From Deltaproteobacteria bacterium HGW-Deltaproteobacteria-14 (GTDB lineage Bacteria > Myxococcota_A > UBA9042 > PHBI01): a stretch of 55,563 nt of DNA. The stretch is taken from positions 1 to 55,563 of the forward strand of contig PHBI01000015.1 of the NCBI GenBank assembly GCA_002841945.1, given 5' to 3'. Made by a program: the position numbers and the translations under genes. This document shows, piece after piece, positions 1 to 7,954 of the stretch (position 1 is its first letter; each line of letters begins with the position of its first letter). The notes under the pieces are model-generated. The model was not told the DNA's origin. It made no database searches and saw only the letters and a program-made list of their open reading frames with translations.

Positions 1-124
1 CATCGGCCTGCGGCCGCCGGTCGGTCGGCTCCACGGCTCCACCTCGGGCTAGTCCGGGGGATGCGACCATCGGCCTGCGTCCGCCGGTCGGTCGGCTCCA
101 CGGCTCCACCTCGGGCTACTCCGG
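1..124. repeat. Two-copy tandem repeat upstream of argC
   Basis: A 57-base unit at 1-57 recurs at 68-124 with two mismatches I can see (tgcggcc/tgcgtcc and gggctag/gggctac); the period is 67 bases. No gene is supported in 1-242. The remainder (125-230) is GC-rich with degenerate gcgctc/cgccc words and leads into the argC ribosome binding site. The first copy may continue outside the window. Confidence 0.8.
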
Positions 125-231
125 CGCTCCGCGCTCACGCCCATGCTTGCGCTCGCGCCGTGCCCACGCTCCACCATACGGGCTCATCATCCACCTCGGA
201 AGCTGCTATGTTGCCGCCGTCTCGCGACCAC

Positions 232-239
232 GGAGGTGA
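232..239 (+). promoter_or_regulatory. argC ribosome binding site
   Basis: GGAGGTGA lies three bases before the GTG at 243. Its strength supports that non-ATG start for argC. Confidence 0.7.
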
Positions 240-242
240 GAC

Positions 243-1331
243 GTGACCAAGCAGTCTGAGACCAAGCGCTTCGACGCCGTCGTCATCGGCGGCACTGGCT
301 ATGGCGGGGCGGAGCTCATCCGGCTCCTCCTCGGACACCCCGAGGTGCGGCTCGCCCGTGTCACCAGCATCGACCGCGTCGGTGAGCCGCTCGAGGCGGT
401 CCACCTCAACCTGCCGAAGACCGGCCTGACCTTCGAGGAGATGTCGGCGCCCGACGCCGCGCGCGGGATGGACGTGGTCTTCCTCGCGCTGCCACACAAG
501 GTCAGCGCCGCCATCGGAGCCTCGCTCGAGACCGCGGACGCCAAGGTCATCGACCTCTCCGGAGACTTCCGGCTGCGCGACCCGCAGGCGTACGCGCGCT
601 ACTACGGGCAGACCCACCCGCACCCCGATCTGCTCGACGGGCGCTGGGTGTACGGCCTGCCTGAGCTGAACCGCCCCGCGATCCGCGAGGCGCGCCGGGT
701 GGCCTCCCCGGGCTGCTTCGCCACCTCCATCGCGCTCGGGCTCATCCCCATCGCGCGGGCGGGGCTCCTGCGGGGCCGCGTCCAGACCGTCGCGGCGACC
801 GGCTCCTCCGGCAGCGGCGCCTACCCGAGCGACGGCACCCACCACCCGGTGCGCGCGAGCAACATGAAGCCCTACAAGGTGCTCAGCCACCAGCACCGCC
901 CCGAGATCGAGCAGACGCTCCGCGCGGCCGCCGCGCTCGGCGGCCACGACGCTCCCCTCTCCCTCGAGTTCGTCCCCTACTCGGCGCCCATCCCGCGCGG
1001 CATCTTGGCGACGAGCTTCGTCACCGTCCCCGAGGCGACCACCACCGCGCAGATCGCCGCGCTGTTCGCTGAGGCCTACGACGACGCCCCGTTCATCCGC
1101 GTCCTCCCCCAGGGCGGGCGCCAGGCCGAGGTCGTCGCCGTCAAGGGCAGCATGTACGTCGACCTCTCCTGGACCCTCGGCGGCGCCTTCGACGGCGCCA
1201 AGCAGCTCGTCGTCAGCACCGCCGCCGACAACCTCGTCAAGGGCGGCGCCGGGCAGGCCGTGCAGTCGATGAACCTGATGCTGGGCCTGCGCGAGGGCAG
1301 CGGCATCGACGCCCCGGCGCTGTGGCCATGA
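243..1331 (+). CDS. argC: N-acetyl-gamma-glutamyl-phosphate reductase
   Basis: NADPH-dependent reduction of N-acetylglutamyl phosphate to the semialdehyde, third step of arginine synthesis, cytosolic. The 362-residue protein has the nucleotide-binding GGTGYGG at residues 16-22, LSGDFR at 105-110 and the catalytic-cysteine motif SPGCFAT with Cys158; a conserved His-rich stretch (THHP) follows the GSSGSGAYPSDG segment. Length matches the longer ArgC type. The start is GTG, chosen because a strong GGAGGTGA precedes it. The stop codon overlaps the argB start as ATGA, so the two are co-transcribed and probably coupled in translation. LysY-type activity on aminoadipate cannot be excluded from sequence, but no LysW carrier gene is visible. 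Confidence 0.93.
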   Translation: MTKQSETKRFDAVVIGGTGYGGAELIRLLLGHPEVRLARVTSIDRVGEPLEAVHLNLPKTGLTFEEMSAPDAARGMDVVFLALPHKVSAAIGASLETADAKVIDLSGDFRLRDPQAYARYYGQTHPHPDLLDGRWVYGLPELNRPAIREARRVASPGCFATSIALGLIPIARAGLLRGRVQTVAATGSSGSGAYPSDGTHHPVRASNMKPYKVLSHQHRPEIEQTLRAAAALGGHDAPLSLEFVPYSAPIPRGILATSFVTVPEATTTAQIAALFAEAYDDAPFIRVLPQGGRQAEVVAVKGSMYVDLSWTLGGAFDGAKQLVVSTAADNLVKGGAGQAVQSMNLMLGLREGSGIDAPALWP

Positions 1332-2191
1332 GCCAAGTGCGCACCGGACCCACCGCGGTTCTGAAGTTCGGCGGCGAGGTCGTGCAGGATCGGGCCAAGC
1401 TCGATCACGTGCTCGAGGTCGTCGCCGATCTGACCGATCGCGGCTGGCGCTTCGTCCTCTGCCACGGCGGCGGCCCCCAGGTCTCGGCCTTGACCCGCCG
1501 GCTCGGCACCGAGCCGGTCATGGTCGGCGGGCGCCGCGTGACGGATCTCCCGACCTTGCAGATCGCCAAGCAGGTCCTGACCGGCGAGGTCAACATCGAC
1601 GTCGTCGCGGCGGCGCTCGCCGCTGGCCTCGAGGCGGTCGGCGTCGCCGGGGTCAGCGCGCGCACGGTCCACGCCCGCCGCCGCCCTCCCAAGGTCGTCA
1701 GCGGCGGCGGGCCGGACCCCATCGACTTCGGCTGGGTCGGCGAGATCATCGAGATCCGCACCCACCTCATCGAGCACCTGTGGGCGGGAGGCTTCACCCC
1801 GGTCCTGAGCACCCTCGGCGTCGGAGACGTCGACGGGGCCGTGGTGAGCCCGGTCTACAACATCAACGCCGACACGGTCGCCTCGGCGGTCGCGAAGGCG
1901 CTCGACGCCGACCACCTCTTCCTGATGACCGGGGTCCCCGGCGTGCTGAGCGATCGCGACGATCCGGGCACGCGCATCCCGAAGCTCGACGCGACCTCGG
2001 CGCGGCGCGCGATCGCTGACGGGGTCATCAACGGCGGCATGATCCCCAAGGTCGAGGAGGCCCTCGAGGAGCTGCGCCACACCCCCGGTGGGCCCGGGGT
2101 GGGCGCGGTGCATATCCTCGGCGCCGACGGCGACGCCCTGCGCGGTGAGGCGGCGCTGCCCGGGAGCCGGGGAACGGTGCTGGTGCCGTGA
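1328..2191 (+). CDS. argB: Acetylglutamate kinase
   Basis: Phosphorylates N-acetylglutamate, second step of arginine synthesis. The 287-residue protein shows the amino-acid-kinase pattern: an N-terminal LKFGGEV (Gly-rich loop with Lys), CHGGGPQV for substrate binding, NINADTVA for the nucleotide/transition-state region, and GGMIPKV near the C-terminus. An in-frame GTG six bases upstream exists, but the ATG at 1328 gives the 4-base ATGA overlap with argC that is typical of this window. The gene ends in a GTGA overlap with the next gene, an FHA/sigma-54 activator, which is unusual company for arginine biosynthesis. LysZ is the alternative name if the substrate were aminoadipate on LysW. Confidence 0.92.
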   Translation: MSQVRTGPTAVLKFGGEVVQDRAKLDHVLEVVADLTDRGWRFVLCHGGGPQVSALTRRLGTEPVMVGGRRVTDLPTLQIAKQVLTGEVNIDVVAAALAAGLEAVGVAGVSARTVHARRRPPKVVSGGGPDPIDFGWVGEIIEIRTHLIEHLWAGGFTPVLSTLGVGDVDGAVVSPVYNINADTVASAVAKALDADHLFLMTGVPGVLSDRDDPGTRIPKLDATSARRAIADGVINGGMIPKVEEALEELRHTPGGPGVGAVHILGADGDALRGEAALPGSRGTVLVP

Positions 2192-3579
2192 GCCGCAGCG
2201 GCTCCGGTGACGGGGGGGCGCGCGACGGCGCGCCCCTCGACTCCGCGACCATCACGCTCGAGTCGGGCGCGCTGGTCGGGCCCCCGTCCGCGGCGGGGCG
2301 GCTGCACCTGGTACACCCACCAGAGCTCGCGGCCGCCCTCGAGCTCGGCCGCGAGGCGGTGGTGCTCGGGCGCCGCCCCCCCGATCCGCTTGGCCTCGTC
2401 GCCCACGGCACCGTCTCGCGGCAGCACCTGCGGATCGCCTGGGACGGGCGCTCGCGGGCGCACCTCGCCGCGGATCTCGGCAGCCACAACGGCAGCTGGC
2501 TCGACGGGGCGCCGCTCGGCCCGGCCGCGACGCCGCTCGGCGACGGGGCGGTGCTTCGCGCCGGCGGCGTCGTCTGGGTCTACGAGACGGTCCCGCCCGG
2601 CGACCCGAGCGGCGGCGACGCGCTGGCCGAGCGCATCCCGGGCGGGGCGCGCGACGTCGCGCGGCTGCGCGCGCAGATCGCGCTGGCGGCCCCGGACCCA
2701 TCCCCGGCGCTGATCGTCGGCGAGACCGGCGTCGGCAAGGAGCACGTCGCGCGGGCGCTGCACGATCTCGGTGGACGCCGCGGGCGCTTCATCGCCGTCA
2801 ACGTCAGCGAGCTGTCGCCGCAGCTCGTCGAGAGCCAGCTCTTCGGCCACGTGCGCGGCGCCTTCACCGGGGCCGATCGCGCGCACGACGGCCTGTTTCG
2901 CGCGGCCGAGGGCGGGACCCTGTTCCTCGACGAGATCGGCGAGCTCGCCCCCGAGCTGCAGCCCAAGCTGCTGCGCGCTCTGCAGGAGCGCGAGGTCCGC
3001 CCGGTCGGCGCCACCGAGCCGCGGCGCGTCGACGTGCGGGTGGTGGCCGCCACGCTCCGCGACCTGGCGCGGGACCTCGAGCAGGGCGCGTTCCGGCGTG
3101 ACCTCTACGCGCGCCTCGCGCTCTGGGAGCTGCGCGTCGGCGCCCTGCGCGAGCGCCGCCCGGACCTGATGGCGTGGGTCGCGCGCTTCCACGAGCGTTT
3201 TCGCCGCGAGCGCAAGCAGCCCGCGGCGACGCTCGCGTTCGAGGCGGACGCCGTCGAGGCGCTGCTGCTGGCCGCCTGGCCCGACAACCTGCGCGGGGTC
3301 GACCGCCTGGTCCATCAGCTCGCGCACCTCGCCGGCGGCGCCCCCATCGGGCGCGACGCCCTGGCGCCGTGGCTCGACACCACCGCCGCGGCAGGCTCAG
3401 GAGCGACGGACTCGCCCCAGACCCCCGAGCGCCGCGCCGCCCCGGCGAGTCGCGAAGAGCTCGAGGCCGCCCTGGCCGAGCACGGGAGCGTGCGCGCGCT
3501 CGCCCGCTGGTACGGCCGCGATCGGCGCCAGATCTATCGCTGGCTCGACGCGTTCGGCGTCCCGCGAGGGGAGGCTTGA
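2188..3579 (+). CDS. FHA-domain sigma-54-dependent transcriptional activator
   Basis: Predicted bacterial enhancer-binding protein, 463 residues. Residues about 35-130 form an FHA domain (GTVSRQHL, then GSHNGSWLDG), which binds phosphothreonine peptides. The AAA+ domain has Walker A GETGVGKE at about 178-185, an intact sigma-54-contacting GAFTGA at 224-229 and Walker B LFLDEIGE. The C-terminus carries a Fis-like helix-turn-helix ending in RRQIYRWLDAFG. Start GTG overlaps the argB stop (GTGA), and its stop overlaps the kinase start (TTGA). An FHA activator next to a Ser/Thr kinase is a recurrent myxobacterial pairing; the kinase may phosphorylate a partner that the FHA domain reads (inference). 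Closely similar in architecture and HTH to the gene at 36517-37893. Confidence 0.92.
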   Translation: MSRSGSGDGGARDGAPLDSATITLESGALVGPPSAAGRLHLVHPPELAAALELGREAVVLGRRPPDPLGLVAHGTVSRQHLRIAWDGRSRAHLAADLGSHNGSWLDGAPLGPAATPLGDGAVLRAGGVVWVYETVPPGDPSGGDALAERIPGGARDVARLRAQIALAAPDPSPALIVGETGVGKEHVARALHDLGGRRGRFIAVNVSELSPQLVESQLFGHVRGAFTGADRAHDGLFRAAEGGTLFLDEIGELAPELQPKLLRALQEREVRPVGATEPRRVDVRVVAATLRDLARDLEQGAFRRDLYARLALWELRVGALRERRPDLMAWVARFHERFRRERKQPAATLAFEADAVEALLLAAWPDNLRGVDRLVHQLAHLAGGAPIGRDALAPWLDTTAAAGSGATDSPQTPERRAAPASREELEAALAEHGSVRALARWYGRDRRQIYRWLDAFGVPRGEA

Positions 3580-5309
3580 GCGACGATCGTCCGCGGCGCG
3601 TCTGCCCCGTCTGCGACCGCGACCCAGGCGATGGAGACGGCGTGACCTGCCCCTGGGACGGGGCGCCGCTCATCCGCGTCGGGGGAGCGGACCCGATGAT
3701 CGGGCGCGCCGTCGGAGGCCGCTTCACCGTCCAGCGCCGCCTCGGCAGCGGCGGCATGGGCGCCGTGTATGCTGCGACGCAGCATTCGATGGGGCGCGCG
3801 GTTGCGTTGAAGATCATGCACCCTCGTCTTGCGGCGCACACAGACGCCGCGCGGCGCTTCGTGCGAGAGGCGCGGCTCGCGGCGACCCTGGCGCACCCGA
3901 ACATCGTCGGGGTCATCGACTTCGGCCAGGACCCGGACGGGACGCTCTACATCGCGATGGAGCTGCTCGAGGGGCCGGGCCTCGACGCGGTGATCGCCGC
4001 CGACGGGCCGCTGTCGGTGCCGCGAGCGGCGCGGATCGGGGTCCAGATCTGCGACGCGCTGGCGGCGGCGCACCGGCGCGGCATCGTGCACCGCGACCTG
4101 AAGCCGGCCAACGTCATCGTGGTCGAGCCGGGGGCGGGCCGCGACGTGCTGAAGGTGGTCGACTTCGGGCTCGCGAAGTCGCTCGATGGGGACCAGAGCA
4201 CGCTGACCCGTCCGGGGCAGACCTTTGGCTCGCCGGCCTATCTGTCGCCGGAGATGGTGTCCGGGCGCGAGGTCGAGGGGGCGGCGGACCTCTACGCCCT
4301 CGGCGTGATGCTGTTCGAGATGGTCGAGGGGCGGGTGCCCTTCGCGGCGGACACGCTGCAGGAGCTGGCGATCAAGCACGCGCTGGCCGCGCCGCCACCG
4401 CTGACGGTGCAGGGCCCCGCGTCCTTCGCGGTGGTGGTGCGGCGGCTCCTCGAGAAGGACCCGACCGCGCGCTATCCTTCGGCCGAGGCCGCGCGAGACG
4501 CCCTGACCACGGCGCTGGCCGACGTCGGCGGGGCCCGGGCGCCGCGCGAGGCGAGGGTGATCGAGCCCGCGGCGCCGGGGGCGGGGCAAGGGCAAGGGAC
4601 GGCGACGACCCCGGCGGAGACGGTGGCGTCGAGCGCCCCGACGTGGCCGCCTCCGGGGCGGCGTTGGGCGGCCCTGGTCGCGGTCGGGGCGGCGCTGGTG
4701 GTCGTCGCGCTCATCGCCTGGTGGTTCTCGGGCGCCGGCGGCGAGTCCGGGAGCGGCGCGCCCGCCGGCGCGACGTCCGCCGTGGACGTCGCGGCGAGCG
4801 GCGGGATCGGCGGCGAGCCGGACGCGTCGATCTCGGAGGCGGCCGTCGCGACCCAACGAGACACGGTGGTGGCGTCCCAACACGACGCGGCGGTCGCGTC
4901 CCAACGCGACACGGCGGCGGCGGCGGTCGCGTCTGACGTGGCCTTCGAGGCCGGCGCGGGCGACGCCGCCGCGGCGGACGCGAGCGCGGTCTCCGGCGGT
5001 CCGGACGCGCTCGGCCCAGCGGGCGACGCGGTCGCGCTCGGCCCAGCGGGCGACACGATCGCGACGGTCGCCGCGACGGTGGCCAGCCGGATCACGCTGC
5101 GGCTGCGCTCGAGCCCGCTCGCTGATGTCGCGGTCGACGGTGTACCGCGCGGCCGGACGCCGATCGCGCTGCGCCTGTCCCGGCGTGCGCGCCGGCACAC
5201 GGTCCGCTTCGAGGCGGCGGGCTACAAGGCGGTCGTCCGGACCGTGCCTGGGGACGCCGACGGCGTGCTGAGCGTCGACCTCGAACCGACCTTCATCCCG
5301 CCGCCGTGA
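3576..5309 (+). CDS. Transmembrane Ser/Thr protein kinase with PEGA domain
   Basis: Hanks-type kinase of 577 residues. It opens with a short Cys motif (CPVC...CPWDG, possible zinc ribbon). The kinase domain spans about 46-310: glycine loop GSGGMG, Lys79 in VALKIM, HRD at 172-174 followed by LKPAN, DFG at 196-198, and APE replaced by SPE. A transmembrane helix lies at about 362-387. The outer part has low-complexity repeats (about 420-500) and a PEGA domain at about 505-577 (LADVAVDGVPRGRTP). The TTG at 3576 is preferred: it gives a TTGA overlap with the upstream gene and keeps the Cys motif, although GAGGGGAGG is very close to it; GTG at 3642 is the alternative. Probably signals cell-envelope state to the adjacent FHA activator. 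Confidence 0.88.
   Translation: MSDDRPRRVCPVCDRDPGDGDGVTCPWDGAPLIRVGGADPMIGRAVGGRFTVQRRLGSGGMGAVYAATQHSMGRAVALKIMHPRLAAHTDAARRFVREARLAATLAHPNIVGVIDFGQDPDGTLYIAMELLEGPGLDAVIAADGPLSVPRAARIGVQICDALAAAHRRGIVHRDLKPANVIVVEPGAGRDVLKVVDFGLAKSLDGDQSTLTRPGQTFGSPAYLSPEMVSGREVEGAADLYALGVMLFEMVEGRVPFAADTLQELAIKHALAAPPPLTVQGPASFAVVVRRLLEKDPTARYPSAEAARDALTTALADVGGARAPREARVIEPAAPGAGQGQGTATTPAETVASSAPTWPPPGRRWAALVAVGAALVVVALIAWWFSGAGGESGSGAPAGATSAVDVAASGGIGGEPDASISEAAVATQRDTVVASQHDAAVASQRDTAAAAVASDVAFEAGAGDAAAADASAVSGGPDALGPAGDAVALGPAGDTIATVAATVASRITLRLRSSPLADVAVDGVPRGRTPIALRLSRRARRHTVRFEAAGYKAVVRTVPGDADGVLSVDLEPTFIPPP
4845..4916 (+). repeat. Three 24-base tandem repeats in the kinase gene
   Basis: Units at 4845-4868, 4869-4892 and 4893-4916 share the core gcg(a/t)cccaac(g/a)cgac. 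They encode the periplasmic linker repeats VATQRDTV, VASQHDAA and VASQRDTA between the membrane helix and the PEGA domain. Confidence 0.8.
5007..5054 (+). repeat. 21-base direct repeat in the kinase gene
   Basis: An identical 21-base unit encoding ALGPAGD occurs at 5007-5027 and 5034-5054 (period 27). With the 24-base repeats it marks the linker as prone to slippage length change. Confidence 0.8.
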
Positions 5310-5325
5310 CAGCTCAGCACCGCGC

Positions 5326-5354
5326 CGCGAAGCGGGCCAGGCGCTGGCGAAACC
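5326..5354. repeat. 29-base intergenic repeat, copy 1
   Basis: This 29-base element differs at one base from 8983-9011. It contains the inverted repeat GCCAG-gcg-CTGGC and sits between the convergent ends of the kinase gene and the PEGA-like gene. It could be a terminator or a REP-like dispersed element; there is no obvious T-tract. Confidence 0.7.
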
Positions 5355-5361
5355 AAATCTG

Positions 5362-6363
5362 TCAGAAGCGGCCGCCGAGCCCGAGCGCGGCGCCGCCGTC
5401 GGTCGGCACGACCCGGACCGGCGCGTCGTCTGGCCACGCGAGCATCACGATCCCGGTCGCGACGGCCGCCCCGCCCGCGGCGAGCAGCACGTAGGCCGCG
5501 GTCCGCTCGCGGCGGAACGCCGCCCGCTTGGCGAGGAAGGCGTCCCCCGGCGGGAGCTTGGCGGCGTCGCTCTGCGTCCCCGTCGCCACCACGTAGAGCA
5601 CGCCCCCGACGGCCCCCACGACCGCCCCACCCGCGGTCACCCACCACCCGGTCGGCAGCCCCTCCGGCGGCGGCGGCTGCTGGTGCGCGATGAGCGGGTT
5701 GACGGGCGTCGCGGACGTCTCCGCCGGGGTGGCGCCCGCGCCGGGGTCGGTCGCAGCGGTCCCGCCGTCGTCCTCCGGGGGGCGCTCTGGCGGCGTTGGC
5801 TCCGCGACGGGGCTGAGGGTCAGCTGCCTTCGCAGCGGGGTGGGGCCCTCGACGACCAGCCGCAGCTCGGCGGGCTCGAAGGTCGGCGCGCTCACCGTGA
5901 CGAGGTGCTCGCCGAAGGGCAGCCACACCGTCACCGGGGTGGTCAGCACCTCGTCGGGGAAGGCGTCGATCCGGGCCTCGGCGGTGCGGGGCTCGGCCAC
6001 GAGCTCGACCGGCGCATACTCCCCCTGCGCCATCGCGGCGAGCGCGTCCTCGCGCCAGGTGGCGACCCAGGCGGGCAGCGGCTCGGTGGTGCGGGCCTCG
6101 CAGCGGGTGAGGTGGAGCCATCCCGGCGCCGGGCGGCCCCAGCGCACGTAGGCCATGCCGATGTTGCAGTGGTCGATGGCGCGCGGAAACAGCGCGCCCG
6201 CCTCGCGAAAGCGCGCGATCGCCGCCGCCCACGCGCCCCGCTCCCCGAGGGCGGCCCCCTCCCGGACGAGCGCGTCCGCCCGCTCGCGCGCGTCGTCCTG
6301 CGGCGTGGCGCCGAGCCCGACGAGCGCGCAGCACAGCGCCGCCGCGGCGCGGAGCCGGGTCAC
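5362..6363 (-). CDS. Membrane protein with TPR-like and PEGA-like regions
   Basis: Not a family I can name. The 333-residue protein starts with a signal-like segment (AAALCCALVGLGA), then a helical TPR-like stretch (about 20-110, ERADALVREGAALGERGAWAAAI), a PEGA-like beta region (about 115-165, with LPFGEHLVTVSAPTFEP), a Pro/Glu/Thr linker, and two hydrophobic helices near the C-terminus (WWVTAGGAVVGAVGGVLYVV and AYVLLAAGGAAVATGIVML). GTG at 6363 is chosen: it overlaps the upstream stop as GTGA with GGAGGG seven bases upstream; an ATG six bases earlier is possible. Co-transcribed with the FG-GAP lipoprotein gene. Similar architectures in Myxococcota are envelope proteins of unknown function. 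Confidence 0.75.
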   Translation of the reverse strand: MTRLRAAAALCCALVGLGATPQDDARERADALVREGAALGERGAWAAAIARFREAGALFPRAIDHCNIGMAYVRWGRPAPGWLHLTRCEARTTEPLPAWVATWREDALAAMAQGEYAPVELVAEPRTAEARIDAFPDEVLTTPVTVWLPFGEHLVTVSAPTFEPAELRLVVEGPTPLRRQLTLSPVAEPTPPERPPEDDGGTAATDPGAGATPAETSATPVNPLIAHQQPPPPEGLPTGWWVTAGGAVVGAVGGVLYVVATGTQSDAAKLPPGDAFLAKRAAFRRERTAAYVLLAAGGAAVATGIVMLAWPDDAPVRVVPTDGGAALGLGGRF

Positions 6364-7742
6364 GGGCATCCCTCCACGTTCACGTCCGCCGCGATCGTGA
6401 TCTTGCGGCACTCCGTTACGCCGTCGAGGCCGTAGAGGAAGACCTCGACCGCACCGTCGTCGTCGAGACGCCCGACCGCCATCAGCGCCGGTCGCGTCGT
6501 GAGGGTCTCGCCCGTGATGGTCCATGACGAGGTCAGGGCGCTGTCGCCGTCCACGTACGGGTCCCTGATGACGAGGAGCTGCGAGGTGCCCCCGGCCGCC
6601 GGCGCGGCGTCGAGCAGGATGATCTCCGGCGCGCCGTCGCCACCGACGTCCAGCGCGGCGACGCCGTCGATGGACTCGTCGGGCACCTTGGGGTTCAGCA
6701 GGTCCGGTCGGAACACGTGGGCGTCCACGCTGGGCGGGGTGATGTTCAGCGCCGTCAACGCTCGGCCAGACGCTCCGATCACCTCGTCACGTCCGTCACC
6801 GTCGAGGTCCGCGCGGGCCACTCCCCGTATCTCGGCGCCGGTCGAGACGCGCTCCGCCGGCGCGGCGACGCCGGTGGTGGGGGCGATCTCGAAGTACGCG
6901 ATGTGCTGGGTCCCCTCGAGCACCGCGAGAAAACGCTTGGGGGGGATGTCGTCGTCGACGCTGACGAACGCGTCCACGACCACGTTCCAGCCGTCATCGG
7001 GGTAGGGCAAGCGCGCGATCGGTCCCTGCAGCACCGGCTGGCTCTCCCACGCCGTCGGCGCCAGGTAGAACGAGTCGAGGCGGTCGATGAGCAGCAGGTC
7101 GGCCACCCCGTCCGCGGTCAGATCGAGGGCGGCCGCAACCACGGGCGAGAAGCTGCTGTCCGGGTAGTCGATCCGCGGCGCGAACGCCGGCGTCGTCTCA
7201 CGGACGAGCGGCGTGCCAAAGCGCGCCGGCCCCGTCTGCGGGTGGACCTCGACGAAGGCGCGTTCGCCCTGCGAGCTGAAGGTGACGAGGTCGGGCAGGG
7301 CGCCGCCGGTCAGCGAGGCCACGGTGACGGCGACCGGGACGCCGCGGGTCGTCACGAAGGCGTCGTAGCGCGTCGGCCTGGCGCCTGGTCCGCCGAGGGT
7401 GACGTAGACGCCGGTGTCGCCAGCGGCGTCGGGGCCGTTGGCGAGCAGCACGTCGTGGCGGCCGTCACCGTCGAGATCCGCGACGTAGACCTCGCGCAGC
7501 CGTGTCTGGCGCTCGGTCGCCGGGGGGGGGAAGGGCAGGGGGGCGCCGCCGCCGCCGTCCACCTCCACGCCTTCGGTGTCCGCGTCCGCGTCCCCGTCCG
7601 GGACCTCGCCTGGCCCGGTGTCGGCGGCGTCGCTGTCGGCGACCGCGGTGTCCGCGTCGATGACCAGCGGCAGGGGATCCTTCAGGCACCCGGCGATCAA
7701 GCAGAGCGAGGCGATGGCGAGTCTCGGGGTGAGCGACGGCAT
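6360..7742 (-). CDS. FG-GAP/VCBS-repeat lipoprotein
   Basis: Predicted surface lipoprotein of 460 residues. A signal peptide ends in a lipobox-like LIAGC, followed by an Asp/Ala-rich linker (about residues 25-60) typical of exported lipoproteins in these bacteria. The rest contains repeated Asp-rich calcium-loop motifs of FG-GAP/VCBS type: VADLDGDGRHDVLL, LDLTADGVADLLLI, ADLDGDGRDEVIG and LDVGGDGAPEIILL, so a seven-bladed propeller fold is likely. The ATG at 7742 is preferred over an upstream in-frame start because it gives a clean signal peptide. It overlaps the downstream PEGA-like gene by four bases. Ligand and function are unknown. Confidence 0.82.
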   Translation of the reverse strand: MPSLTPRLAIASLCLIAGCLKDPLPLVIDADTAVADSDAADTGPGEVPDGDADADTEGVEVDGGGGAPLPFPPPATERQTRLREVYVADLDGDGRHDVLLANGPDAAGDTGVYVTLGGPGARPTRYDAFVTTRGVPVAVTVASLTGGALPDLVTFSSQGERAFVEVHPQTGPARFGTPLVRETTPAFAPRIDYPDSSFSPVVAAALDLTADGVADLLLIDRLDSFYLAPTAWESQPVLQGPIARLPYPDDGWNVVVDAFVSVDDDIPPKRFLAVLEGTQHIAYFEIAPTTGVAAPAERVSTGAEIRGVARADLDGDGRDEVIGASGRALTALNITPPSVDAHVFRPDLLNPKVPDESIDGVAALDVGGDGAPEIILLDAAPAAGGTSQLLVIRDPYVDGDSALTSSWTITGETLTTRPALMAVGRLDDDGAVEVFLYGLDGVTECRKITIAADVNVEGCP

Positions 7743-7806
7743 GGTCGCGCGAGCATAGCGGACCGCGCGCCCAGGCTCCAGACGCCCGGCGCCCAGGTCG
7801 AGGGCC

Positions 7807-7836
7807 GGGTGTCCCCTGGGGTGTCCCCGGGGACAC
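7807..7836. promoter_or_regulatory. Palindromic operator-like site
   Basis: A perfect 16-base palindrome, GTGTCCCCGGGGACAC, occupies 7821-7836, with an extra half-site copy GGGTGTCCCC at 7807-7816. It lies in the 212-base region between the divergent FG-GAP and RCC1-like genes and could regulate either. It resembles the palindrome at 49459-49476. Confidence 0.45.
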
Positions 7837-7954
7837 ACCGCGTCCGGGCGCCCTCGCGGTCGCGTAGCGCGCTGAATCCAAAAGGATCGCGGGTTGGTCC
7901 GGGGCTTGCTCTGGTGCTCGCCGTAGCCCGCCCACCGACCCAGGAGAATCCAGC

